Shown: in pieces, positions 26,291 to 34,707 of the stretch | Position numbering within the stretch: position 1 is the stretch's first letter | Layout: each line of letters opens with the position of its first letter | Source: Candidatus Poribacteria bacterium | GTDB lineage: Bacteria; Poribacteria; WGA-4E; WGA-3G | Reading direction: 5' to 3' | NCBI GenBank assembly: GCA_026710795.1 | Contig: JAPOQK010000032.1 | Location: 62,001-126,000, forward strand | Length of the DNA: 64,000 nucleotides | The notes under the pieces: model-generated | Seen by the model: only the letters and a program-made list of their open reading frames with translations | Databases searched by the model: none | What the model was told of the DNA's origin: nothing | Translations under genes and position numbers: made by a program

Positions 26291-26404
26291 GTCTGGATCA
26301 CAGATGGCACAGAGGACGATGAATACACTGAAGGAAGAAGGGATTGTCGTAATAGCCTCTTTTCAGCGTTCTTCAGTGTTCTCTACGCCTTCTGTGATCC
26401 AGAC
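26291..26404. repeat. Inverted repeat with 14-bp perfect ends
   Basis: GTCTGGATCACAGA (26291-26304) is the exact reverse complement of TCTGTGATCCAGAC (26391-26404). Inside, ACACTGAAG near 26335 is mirrored by CTTCAGTGT near 26371. The left arm is part of the third copy of the tandem unit, so the structure may arise from two opposed repeat units. Confidence 0.65.
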
Positions 26405-26568
26405 ACCTCTTTTCTGTGTGCTTCTGTTTCATTATATGCACCCTTTTTCACCTAAAAAAAGGTAGGGCATCTATCTTTTCAGGAGGAGACGTAATACCCG
26501 CTTCGGCAGGTTGTACCTGATGATAGAAGAATCACATGCCTCAAAGCTTGGGAGTATGTCAACTCAGT

Positions 26569-26598
26569 TTGTAATTAATTCTATGTATGTGGTATAAT
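26569..26598 (+). promoter_or_regulatory. Promoter for the ThuA-like gene
   Basis: TTGTAA (26569-26574), an 18-bp spacer and TATAAT (26593-26598) with TGG ahead of the -10, an extended -10 element. The gene starts 28 bases after the -10 and has AGGAGG upstream. Confidence 0.6.
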
Positions 26599-26626
26599 GC
26601 TATAATAATATTTTAGGAGGATAAAA

Positions 26627-27256
26627 ATGGCAAAAATTAATACACTTGTTTTTGCAGGTGGGGCAATTCATAACTGGAAAGGTTGCAGCGAGGAAATTGT
26701 GAAATCTCTCTCACAACGAGATGAGTTTGAATTAACCATAGTTGAGGACGATCTTGACGCATTGGTATCACCCAAATTAGATCCATACGATCTAATCGTA
26801 TTTTACTATACTGTTGGTGAAATTTCTGATGCACAGAAGAACGGTTTGTTAAACCATGTAGCATCAGGAAAAGGGTATGTTGGAATACATTCAGCTGCAG
26901 ATTCTTTTCGGGGATGTCCAGAATATCGCTCAATGGTCGGTGGATACTTTACTACACATCCACGTTATCGTGATTATCAGGTCAGTATAGTGGATAATGA
27001 GCATGAAATCACCACTGGTCTGGACGAATTCGTCGTAAAGGATGAGCAGTATATTCTTGATTATGATCCACGTAATCATGTGCTTGCTTCAGCATTGTGG
27101 AAAGGAGCAGCTATGCCGGTTGCATGGACAAAGAATTGGGGTGAAGGTAAAGTTTTTTATCTTGCACTTGGTCATGATCCTGCTGCTTGCCAACATGAAA
27201 TGTTCAGTACACTGCTGCAACGTGGTGCACTTTGGGCAGGAACAAATGGTGAGTAA
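26627..27256 (+). CDS. ThuA-like (trehalose utilisation / class I glutamine amidotransferase-like) protein
   Basis: The 209-residue product has the ThuA pattern: VFAGGAIHNWKGCSEEIVKSL at the N-terminus, YDLIVFYYTVGEISDAQKNGLLNHVASGKGYVGIHSAADSFR (about 55-95), YRSMVGGYFTTHPRY (about 101-115) and MPVAWTKNWGEGKVFYLALGHD (about 165-187). The fold is like glutamine amidotransferases, but a catalytic Cys-His-Glu triad is not evident and the molecular role is unproven. Strong SD (TTAGGAGG). It precedes recX by about 110 nt. Confidence 0.85.
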   Translation: MAKINTLVFAGGAIHNWKGCSEEIVKSLSQRDEFELTIVEDDLDALVSPKLDPYDLIVFYYTVGEISDAQKNGLLNHVASGKGYVGIHSAADSFRGCPEYRSMVGGYFTTHPRYRDYQVSIVDNEHEITTGLDEFVVKDEQYILDYDPRNHVLASALWKGAAMPVAWTKNWGEGKVFYLALGHDPAACQHEMFSTLLQRGALWAGTNGE

Positions 27257-27257
27257 T

Positions 27258-27288
27258 ATATCTTATTTTACAATATAGAATAAGATAT
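27258..27288. other. AT-rich hairpin after the ThuA-like gene
   Basis: ATATCTTATT (27258-27267) pairs with AATAAGATAT (27279-27288) around an 11-nt loop, starting just past the gene's stop region. A weak terminator is possible; no T tract follows. Confidence 0.35.
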
Positions 27289-27365
27289 TGAGACATTAGA
27301 TTCATAAGTTGTATGTTCAATGGGTGGATTTGTATATCTGCCCATTTGTTTTGGAACTTAGACCG

Positions 27366-27998
27366 ATGAAACAGAAAATCACCGATATACAGCAACTATC
27401 AGAAAATCACCTACATCGTAAGATATATTTAGATGACGAACCTTTTGTTGTGATTCCTTCAGAACTAATCGATAAATTGGGGCTGCGAGTCGGATTGGAA
27501 ATAAGAGCAGAAGTAATCGAAAAACTAATTACTGCAGACGAAGCGATGCGTGCGAAAAAGTATGCACTTGATTTACTTAGTAATGACATTTTTAGTAAAT
27601 CACAGATGACAAAGCAACTTGAACGTGAAGGTTTCAGAGAAGAGAATATTGACATTATCATAACGGAATTAATCGTTGCTGGTCATATCCGTGACCGACA
27701 GTATGCAGAGAAATGGGTTCAACGAAGACTAAAGTCAAATCCTCGTGGCAGGAAATTGTTAAGACAGGAACTGGTTGATAAAGGTGTTGATAAGGAAACA
27801 GCCGAACAGGTTCTCTCTGAAGTAAAAACTGAAGTAGAGGAAAAGTTGGCACATCAAATTGCGAAAAAACGTGCGAAAATGTATACAAAGTTACCAAATG
27901 ACACAGCAAAGAGACGGTTGCACGGGTTTTTGGCACGACGTGGGTTTGATTCGGATATTATTATGAGTGTAATTGACCAAGTATTAAAAGGTCAATAA
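27366..27998 (+). CDS. recX: RecX-family regulatory protein
   Basis: 210 residues from ATG 27366 (MKQKITDIQ); the frame is open upstream to 27309 but that part looks non-coding. The RecX three-helix repeats are visible: AKKYALDLLSNDIFSKSQMTKQLEREGF (about 60-88), IVAGHIRDRQYAEKWVQRRLKSNPRGRKLLRQELVDKGV (about 101-140) and AKMYTKLPNDTAKRRLHGFLARRGFDSDII (about 172-202). RecX modulates RecA filaments. The N-terminal 40 residues (HRKIYLDDEPFVVIPSELIDKLGL) are the usual extension. alaS follows, a neighbourhood seen in many bacteria; recA itself is not in the window. Confidence 0.85.
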   Translation: MKQKITDIQQLSENHLHRKIYLDDEPFVVIPSELIDKLGLRVGLEIRAEVIEKLITADEAMRAKKYALDLLSNDIFSKSQMTKQLEREGFREENIDIIITELIVAGHIRDRQYAEKWVQRRLKSNPRGRKLLRQELVDKGVDKETAEQVLSEVKTEVEEKLAHQIAKKRAKMYTKLPNDTAKRRLHGFLARRGFDSDIIMSVIDQVLKGQ

Positions 27999-28021
27999 CC
28001 CATGTCAAAATCTCTTTTATC

Positions 28022-28051
28022 TTGACTTCTTTAGTATAATTAAACTATAAT
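28022..28051 (+). promoter_or_regulatory. Promoter for alaS
   Basis: TTGACT (28022-28027), an 18-bp spacer and TATAAT (28046-28051), 25 bases ahead of the alaS start codon. This implies alaS has its own start site in addition to any read-through from recX. Confidence 0.65.
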
Positions 28052-28076
28052 TAGGTTCAGGAGAACAGGTCAAATT

Positions 28077-30737
28077 ATGACATCAGATGAAATCAGATCA
28101 AGTTTTTTAGAATATTTCCGATCTAAAGGACACACAGTCGTTCCAAGTGCTTCGCTGATTCCTGCGGACGATCCTACGTTGCTATTTACAAACGCTGGAA
28201 TGAACCAATTCAAGGATGTTTTTTTAGGTATTGGACAGCGTGAATATTCGCGGGCAGTAGATACTCAGAAGTGTCTCAGAGTCAGTGGTAAGCACAATGA
28301 CCTTGAAGAGGTAGGACATTCTCCAAGTCATCACACATTCTTTGAGATGTTGGGTAACTGGTCATTCGGTGATTATTATAAACAGGAAGCGATCGCCTTT
28401 GCGTGGGAATTGGTTACGGAGTTATGGAAAATACCCCAAGAACTGCTCTGGGCAACGGTGTACACTGAAGATGATGATGCTGAAAAAATTTGGCTTCAAG
28501 AGACAGATATACCACTTTCGCGCATTAGACGTTGTGATAAGGACAATTTTTGGGAAATGGGTGAGACAGGACCCTGCGGACCGTGTAGCGAATTATTCAT
28601 TGATTTAGGGGTTGAATCATTCCCAGAGACAGAAAACGATCCTGATGCAGGACCGAACACAAGTGAAAGATTCCTTGAGTTTTGGAATCTTGTATTTATT
28701 CAATATAATCGTGATCAAAGTGGCACTCTTGAAACTCTACCTGCTACACACGTTGACACTGGTATGGGATTTGAAAGAATTGCCTCAATATTACAAGGTG
28801 TTGATTCAAATTACAAGACAGACCTGTTTATTCCTCTACTGGATACCATATCAGAAATAACTGACACACCCTACAATCATGATGACAGCGGTCTTCCACA
28901 CAGAGTAATTGCTGACCATATACGTTGCTTAACCTTTGCTATCGGTGATGGTGTGATGCCGTCTAATGATGGACGCGGATATGTAATCCGACGGATATTA
29001 CGACGGGCGGTTCTATATGGTAAGAAATTGGAGATGAATGAACCTTTCATTTACGAACTTGTTGATAAAGTCATTGATTTGCTTGGTAATGTATTTCCTG
29101 ATGTGCTGCCTCGTAAGGAATTCATCACACGCACTATTAAGGCAGAAGAGAATCGTTTTCATCAGACACTTGCTCGTGGATTAGATATACTTGAACAGTC
29201 AATTGATTCGCTTCAAACAGAAGATAAAACCGAACTTGATGGAGAACGTGCATTTGAGTTATACGATACATTCGGATTTCCACTTGACCTGACACAACTA
29301 CTCACACGTGAACGTGGATTCACTGTTGATGAAACCGGTTTTGAAGACAACATGGCTAAACAACGTGCCCGTGGAAGGGCAGCGTGGCAAGCAACAGGGA
29401 GTGGATCAGAAGATGATGAAATCGCGCTTTACGCTGATGTATTAAAAGAGACGGGCAGTACAAAATTTATTGGATATACAGAGCATACTGCTGATGCAGA
29501 AATCGTTGCTTTGATATCTGGATCAGAATCTGTTGCAATGGCAAAACAGGATGATGAAGTATCTGTTCTGCTCGATTATACACCGTTTTATGGTGAATCA
29601 GGAGGACAGGTCGGGGATATTGGTGTACTTGAAAGTGCTGATGCAAAACTTGTTGTGCAAGATACAATAAAACCATCACCTGACCTATATGTCCATAAAT
29701 GTAAGGTATTGGAAGGAGAGATTACTCCTTTTACCACAGTCAAAGCACAAATAGATATTGAACGGAGAGAGGCAATTGCTGTCAGTCATACTGCTACCCA
29801 TATTCTGCACAGTGGATTACGGAATATACTTGGAGAACATGTTGCTCAAGCAGGTTCACTCGTTGAGGATGGACGACTAAGGTTTGATTTTAATCATTTT
29901 GAGGGTGTTTCATCAGAACAACTTCGAGACATTGAGATTTTTATCAATGAGAAAATACGTAGTAATAACACACTTGAGATAGACGAAATGCCGTTGGAAC
30001 AAGCAAAAGAAAAAGGTGCTTTAGCCTTTTTCGGTGACAAGTATGGGGACATTGTACGTGTGGTACAAGCAGGAGATTATAGTATAGAGTTATGCGGTGG
30101 GACACATGTTGAAGCTACAGGTGAGTTAGGTTATGTTAAGTTAATGAGTGAGAGCAGTATTGCTGCAGGTGTTAGGCGTATAGAAGCACTCACTGGTGGT
30201 TCTGCAGCAAAGACAATTCAGGAAGATGATTCACTTCTATCTGATGTAGCAACTTTACTAAAAACACCAAAAACCGGACTGCATGACAGAATTGAACTAT
30301 TACTCCATGAACAACGCGTACTAGAACAAGAAGTACGTATATTGAAAAGCCAGAACGCACTTTCCAATATTGGTGCGTTAGTTGATGATGCATCTGATGT
30401 AAATGGTGTGAAGGTTGTTGCCAAAATTATAGAAAAAACCGATAGAGACGGTCTACGACAAATGGTGGATGCCCTCAAAACTCGTCTTGAGTCCGGAGTT
30501 GTTGCACTTGCTTCGGTTACAGGAGATGATGCTGCTTTTATAGTGGGTGTTACCACTGATCTTGTAAGCAATCGCGGTTTGAATGCTGGCAAACTCATAC
30601 AAGAGATAACGAAAATTGCAGATGGACGCGGTGGTGGTCGTCCAGAATTGGCACAGGGTGGATGCAAAAATATTAATAAAGTTGAATCTGCTATTGCGAC
30701 AACCACAAAAATCATTGAGAAACAACTTCAGAAATAA
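28077..30737 (+). CDS. alaS: Alanine--tRNA ligase
   Basis: The 886-residue product has full family length. The class II catalytic domain begins with IRSSFLEYFRSKGHTVVPSASLIP and TLLFTNAGMNQFKDVFLG; the GTGMGFERI-like motif appears as HVDTGMGFERIAS. The editing domain carries HTATHILHSGLR (zinc-binding HxxxH) and CGGTHVEATGELG. The C-Ala domain ends with DGRGGGRPELAQGG (about 856-869). It charges tRNA-Ala and edits Ser and Gly. ATG start after a weak purine-rich leader with CAGGAGAAC. Confidence 0.97.
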   Translation: MTSDEIRSSFLEYFRSKGHTVVPSASLIPADDPTLLFTNAGMNQFKDVFLGIGQREYSRAVDTQKCLRVSGKHNDLEEVGHSPSHHTFFEMLGNWSFGDYYKQEAIAFAWELVTELWKIPQELLWATVYTEDDDAEKIWLQETDIPLSRIRRCDKDNFWEMGETGPCGPCSELFIDLGVESFPETENDPDAGPNTSERFLEFWNLVFIQYNRDQSGTLETLPATHVDTGMGFERIASILQGVDSNYKTDLFIPLLDTISEITDTPYNHDDSGLPHRVIADHIRCLTFAIGDGVMPSNDGRGYVIRRILRRAVLYGKKLEMNEPFIYELVDKVIDLLGNVFPDVLPRKEFITRTIKAEENRFHQTLARGLDILEQSIDSLQTEDKTELDGERAFELYDTFGFPLDLTQLLTRERGFTVDETGFEDNMAKQRARGRAAWQATGSGSEDDEIALYADVLKETGSTKFIGYTEHTADAEIVALISGSESVAMAKQDDEVSVLLDYTPFYGESGGQVGDIGVLESADAKLVVQDTIKPSPDLYVHKCKVLEGEITPFTTVKAQIDIERREAIAVSHTATHILHSGLRNILGEHVAQAGSLVEDGRLRFDFNHFEGVSSEQLRDIEIFINEKIRSNNTLEIDEMPLEQAKEKGALAFFGDKYGDIVRVVQAGDYSIELCGGTHVEATGELGYVKLMSESSIAAGVRRIEALTGGSAAKTIQEDDSLLSDVATLLKTPKTGLHDRIELLLHEQRVLEQEVRILKSQNALSNIGALVDDASDVNGVKVVAKIIEKTDRDGLRQMVDALKTRLESGVVALASVTGDDAAFIVGVTTDLVSNRGLNAGKLIQEITKIADGRGGGRPELAQGGCKNINKVESAIATTTKIIEKQLQK

Positions 30738-30819
30738 GACATAACGCAGTTTGTCAACTGAAGCATTTCCTATAACGAAAACATATTTACATTAATTTTT
30801 TAGGAGAGGATGTATACGC

Positions 30820-31440
30820 ATGGATTCAAATTTACTTCTTACTATTTTTTGGCAATGTAGTCTTGGGATCGCCTTACTCGCTTTAGCGGCTCTTTTTATT
30901 TATCTATGTGCAACACTTGGTAGTTTGAGGAATTCTCTAAATAGTATTCAGAACACCCTTAATTCAACGGAAAACCTTGTCAATCAGGAAGTGGGAATAC
31001 TCATATCAGATGTTAGTCAGACTGTAAAGGAAATCAATAAAGAACTTCCACAGCTACTTCAAAATATCAATGGAGTGACTGCGTCAATACAACAAATAAG
31101 TGAAGATGAGATACAACCAACTTTACATAATGTGCAAGAGATGACCGAAAAACTGAGTCAAAGTATACAGGAACTTGAATCGCTGGTTCAAGTGGTCTCG
31201 ACTTTCTCCGGACAAACAATAGAACAAGCCGAATATTTTCGGAATAAGGTCGCAGTATCCCTTGCAGATATTATTGGAATGTGGCATGGATTAAAGGCAG
31301 GTTGGGATAAACTTTATAAAACAAACAATTCAAAAGAAGAGTCTGAACCTACTTCTGTAAACGATAATCCTGAAACATCCGTTCCAAATATGGATACTGA
31401 ACCAGAGGCAACAACTGAAGAAACAGCATCCGTATCCTAA
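30820..31440 (+). CDS. DUF948-like membrane-anchored coiled-coil protein
   Basis: 206 residues: a short N-terminus, one transmembrane helix (about 14-32, LGIALLALAALFIYLCATLG), then a long heptad-rich segment (about 35-135) with many Asn/Gln/Ser, and an acidic tail (EESEPTSVNDNPETS). This layout matches DUF948 proteins, often encoded beside YtxH-type proteins as here. Role unknown; envelope or general-stress association is only suggested by the pairing. AGGAGAGG lies 10 nt before the ATG. Confidence 0.7.
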   Translation: MDSNLLLTIFWQCSLGIALLALAALFIYLCATLGSLRNSLNSIQNTLNSTENLVNQEVGILISDVSQTVKEINKELPQLLQNINGVTASIQQISEDEIQPTLHNVQEMTEKLSQSIQELESLVQVVSTFSGQTIEQAEYFRNKVAVSLADIIGMWHGLKAGWDKLYKTNNSKEESEPTSVNDNPETSVPNMDTEPEATTEETASVS

Positions 31441-31648
31441 AAAGTATTGAATCAACTTTTTACTCTCACATTACTTTTATGTAATATGATACAAGTTTTT
31501 ATTGAATAATAGATTAAATATCAAAACTTAATTGAAAAGAAATAACAGATATAAACGTATATATCCATAAGGGTGATTGATTTCATTCAAATAGTGATGA
31601 ATTCCAAATTGTATAATCCCTTAATTTATAGACAGAAAGGATAAACAC

Positions 31649-32059
31649 ATGAGTAACGATGGACGCAACAATGGCTTGACAATGATATTTGCTTTCTTCA
31701 CAGGTTTATTGACGGGAGCAGTGCTAAGTCTGCTTTACGCACCAGCACCGGGTAAAGAAACCCGTCAAAAAATCAAGGATACATCTATTCAAGCAAAAGA
31801 TAAGACAATGGAACTTGCTCAACAGGCAAGTGAAACCGCGAGAGAAAATGTACAACAGATCGTTGACCAAGGAAAAGAAAGCGTACAAGGACTTGTTGAT
31901 GTTGGTAAGGAACGTGTTAAAGACGCATCAAATCAGGTAAAATCGGCTGTGGAGACAGGGAAAAAAGTTTCCTCCGAAGTACGAAATAAGATTTCAGAGA
32001 CAATTCCTGGTCTCGCTAACGATAAGAAATCTGGTAAAAAGGAAACTGAAGAAGCGTAA
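31649..32059 (+). CDS. YtxH domain protein
   Basis: The 136-residue product has the YtxH signature: one transmembrane helix (about 10-32) ending in LLYAPAPGKETRQKIKD, followed by a Lys/Glu/Gln-rich amphipathic segment with repeated QAKDKTxELAQQASE / VGKERVKDASNQVKSAVETGKK units reminiscent of LEA or apolipoprotein helices. Likely membrane-associated and stress-related, as in Bacillus YtxH; the function is not defined. The spacer before it (31441-31648) shows nothing recognisable. Confidence 0.8.
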   Translation: MSNDGRNNGLTMIFAFFTGLLTGAVLSLLYAPAPGKETRQKIKDTSIQAKDKTMELAQQASETARENVQQIVDQGKESVQGLVDVGKERVKDASNQVKSAVETGKKVSSEVRNKISETIPGLANDKKSGKKETEEA

Positions 32060-32164
32060 TTATACTACGCATAAATAAGTTGAATAATCTTTTTCCTTGT
32101 TTCTAATCTAACTAACTGATGTATATGATTCTTGTTACATCCGTTTGGATTAATTTTAACGTAT

Positions 32165-32917
32165 ATGGAAGTTGAAAAGTTAACAACTCTCCTTGAGAAG
32201 GTCAAAAGTGGAGAGGTTGAGGTGAGTGAAGCACTTCAATCTCTCCGTACCCTTCCTTTTGAAGACCTCGGTTTTTCCAAAATAGATCACCACCGGCAGC
32301 TTCGAACCGGTTTTCCTGAAGTCATCTTTTGTGAAGGAAAAACTGATTCCCAAGTAGCAAAAATTAGTGAACGTATACTTAATGTTGGACAACCGCTTTT
32401 GGCTACGCGTGCTACACCACAGATGTATGAAGCAGTAAAAGCAATTCACCCGGAAGCTCGATATAACGAACTTGGACGCACAATTTCAGTTTTGCATTCT
32501 GAAAAAGAAGGTAAGGAAGGGGTTCTTGTTGTTTCTGCTGGTACTTCCGATTTACCTGTTGCAGAAGAAGCCGCAGAAACTGCTTATATGATGGGAAACC
32601 CACCTGAACGTCTTTACGATGTTGGTGTAGCAGGATTACATAGGTTAATTGGCAATCACGAGAAACTTTTGAATGCACGGGTCATTATTGTAGTTGCTGG
32701 GATGGAAGGTGCATTACCAAGTGTTGTTGGTGGCTTGGTAGATATCCCGGTGATTGCTGTGCCAACAAGTGTAGGGTATGGTGCGAGTTTTGGTGGACTT
32801 GCTGCTCTACTTGGAATGCTAAACAGTTGTGCATCAGGCGTAACTGTTGTAAATATAGATAACGGTTTCGGAGCAGGATATAGTGCTGCGCTTATCAATC
32901 GCTTGTCAGACGGCTAA
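32165..32917 (+). CDS. larB: LarB, nickel-pincer nucleotide biosynthesis carboxylase/hydrolase
   Basis: 250 residues from ATG 32165 (MEVEKLTTLLEKVKSGEVEV); the frame is open to 32132 but the family starts here. The C-terminal half is a PurE/AIR-carboxylase-like domain: VLVVSAGTSDLPVAEEAAETA (about 116-136), VIIVVAGMEGALPSVVGGLV (about 175-194) and VPTSVGYGASFGGLAALLGMLNSCA (about 201-225). LarB carboxylates and hydrolyses nicotinic acid adenine dinucleotide in the first step of the nickel-pincer cofactor used by lactate racemase-like enzymes. A LarA homologue follows; LarC and LarE are not in the window. Confidence 0.93.
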   Translation: MEVEKLTTLLEKVKSGEVEVSEALQSLRTLPFEDLGFSKIDHHRQLRTGFPEVIFCEGKTDSQVAKISERILNVGQPLLATRATPQMYEAVKAIHPEARYNELGRTISVLHSEKEGKEGVLVVSAGTSDLPVAEEAAETAYMMGNPPERLYDVGVAGLHRLIGNHEKLLNARVIIVVAGMEGALPSVVGGLVDIPVIAVPTSVGYGASFGGLAALLGMLNSCASGVTVVNIDNGFGAGYSAALINRLSDG

Positions 32918-33022
32918 CTGTATAATTTTGATTCTTCTGATTTAATCCTCTATTTAGTCTCTCCCCAAAGATGTCCAACCCTTTTCAAAACAGAACATAA
33001 TCCACAGACCTATTCAAAATGC

Positions 33023-33052
33023 TTGCACAATGTCCTCAAATTGTGCTAAAAT
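33023..33052 (+). promoter_or_regulatory. Promoter with overlapping inverted repeat ahead of the LarA-like gene
   Basis: TTGCAC (33023-33028), an 18-bp spacer and TAAAAT (33047-33052) preceded by TGC (extended -10). Within it GCACAAT (33025-33031 region) and ATTGTGC (33040-33046 region) form a 7-bp inverted repeat with an 8-nt centre spanning the spacer, placed as a repressor operator would be. Promoter and symmetry are visible; regulation is inferred. Confidence 0.55.
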
Positions 33053-33106
33053 AGAGTTGAAATTTATCTACTATAAGCAAAAGTACAATACAGGCTTTTT
33101 GAGTTA

Positions 33107-34657
33107 ATGAAATACTTTACATACTTTGGAAACCATCTCATCAATGCGAAATTACCCAATAATTCTGAGGTATATTTCGCAAAACCACCGATTCCTGGAA
33201 TTAAGCGTTCTGCGTTAAGGGAACACACGAGAAATGCTTTTGAAAATCCCCTTGATATGCCTCCACTTAGGGAGCTTGTTGATGGTAATTCAAAGGTGTT
33301 AATACTCTTTGACGATAACTGTCAACCGTTTCCTGCGACAAAAAAACCCGATATGCGACAGATCATGATAGAAACACTACTTGAGATGTTGTACGAGTAT
33401 GGTGTTGAAAAAAAGAAGATTGAACTGGTATGTGCAGTCGCACTACACCGAAAGATGAAGGAACATGAACTCGAATATATGTTAGGAAAAGACATCATGA
33501 AAGAGTTCTATCCTCATCAATTGCGAAACTTTGATGCAGAGGATGCTGATCAGATCGTTGAAGTAGGGAAAACAGAGCATGATGAAATCGTTGAAACGGA
33601 TAAAGCTGCCCTTGAGGTAGATCTGATTATTTATGTAGATATGATACAGATCCCTCTAAATGGTGGACATAAATCTGTTGCAGTGGGTCTTGGAACATAT
33701 AATTCAATTGCACCGCATCATTCTCCGCACATGACATCTGAAAGTCCCCATGTGATGCAACCTGAAGGTTCACACATGCATGCTTGTATTGAGCGGATGA
33801 GTCGACTTATTCAGAAGGAAACACCAATTTTAGTCATTGAAGCTGCGATGAACGGTGCTATATATCCATTTCATCTCCGTTATGTTGGAAAAGCGAATAA
33901 GGACTGTAATTTTGCAGAGCGAATAATTAAGACTTTTACCCCTGCCAGTTTATCTCTACTACCTGAATCTGTCAGGTATAAGATACTCAAAAGTGTAAGG
34001 ACAGACTATGAACCGATGGCAGTAAACGCTGGAGACATTGATTCCGTTCATGCAAAGACACTTTCATTGATGAAAGATCAGTTGGCAATTGATATTCCAC
34101 GACAGTATAGTACTTTAGTCTTTGGTTTGCCCGATATGAGTCCCTATGCTGTTGATGCCAGAATCAATCCTGTTTTAGTCGTGAGTGATATCTTAGGTTA
34201 TGTATTTAATTGGTTTTACAACAAACCTTTAATTAAGGAGAACGGTGTTGTCATTATTATGAACCCGACCTATGAGATCTTTCATGAGGAGTATCACGTT
34301 GCATATAAGATGTTTTATGATGAAGTGCTTGCTGATACGTCTGAACCGTTTGAGATGCAACAGAAATATCAAGAAAAGTATGCAAAGGATGAGCATTTAA
34401 TTGATTGTTATCGTAACAAATTTGCCCATCACGGTTTTCATCCTTTTACAGTGTGGTATTGGGCTACTTATCCGTTGAAATATCTATCAAAGGTAATTTT
34501 GGTTGGACCTAAGGAACCGCGCGTGGCACATCGGTTAGGTGTTGAATGGGCAAAGGACTTAGACGATGCCCTTACTATGGCACGCGAAATATCTGGTGAC
34601 GATGACGTTGTAGCATTAACAATGCCTCCATTTTTCTATGCAAATGTTGGGGAGTAA
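33107..34657 (+). CDS. LarA-family nickel-pincer-dependent racemase/epimerase homologue
   Basis: The 516-residue product is longer than typical LarA (about 425). The N-terminal domain has VLILFDDNCQPFP where LarA has the D-x-T-R-x-x-P motif, so by eye the substrate-binding Arg is replaced by Gln. The histidine motif ALHRKMKEHELE is present. LNGGHKSVAVGLGTYNSIAPHH contains the GGxK lysine that carries the pincer cofactor, followed by histidines, but the His usually about ten residues before that Lys is not seen. LarA homologues act on diverse 2-hydroxy acids, so the substrate may differ from lactate. larB directly upstream supports cofactor dependence. Confidence 0.85.
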   Translation: MKYFTYFGNHLINAKLPNNSEVYFAKPPIPGIKRSALREHTRNAFENPLDMPPLRELVDGNSKVLILFDDNCQPFPATKKPDMRQIMIETLLEMLYEYGVEKKKIELVCAVALHRKMKEHELEYMLGKDIMKEFYPHQLRNFDAEDADQIVEVGKTEHDEIVETDKAALEVDLIIYVDMIQIPLNGGHKSVAVGLGTYNSIAPHHSPHMTSESPHVMQPEGSHMHACIERMSRLIQKETPILVIEAAMNGAIYPFHLRYVGKANKDCNFAERIIKTFTPASLSLLPESVRYKILKSVRTDYEPMAVNAGDIDSVHAKTLSLMKDQLAIDIPRQYSTLVFGLPDMSPYAVDARINPVLVVSDILGYVFNWFYNKPLIKENGVVIIMNPTYEIFHEEYHVAYKMFYDEVLADTSEPFEMQQKYQEKYAKDEHLIDCYRNKFAHHGFHPFTVWYWATYPLKYLSKVILVGPKEPRVAHRLGVEWAKDLDDALTMAREISGDDDVVALTMPPFFYANVGE

Positions 34658-34707
34658 TAGACCACACTAATTATTTATCAAGTTTAGAAAGTTGAAATAA
34701 AAAAGCT

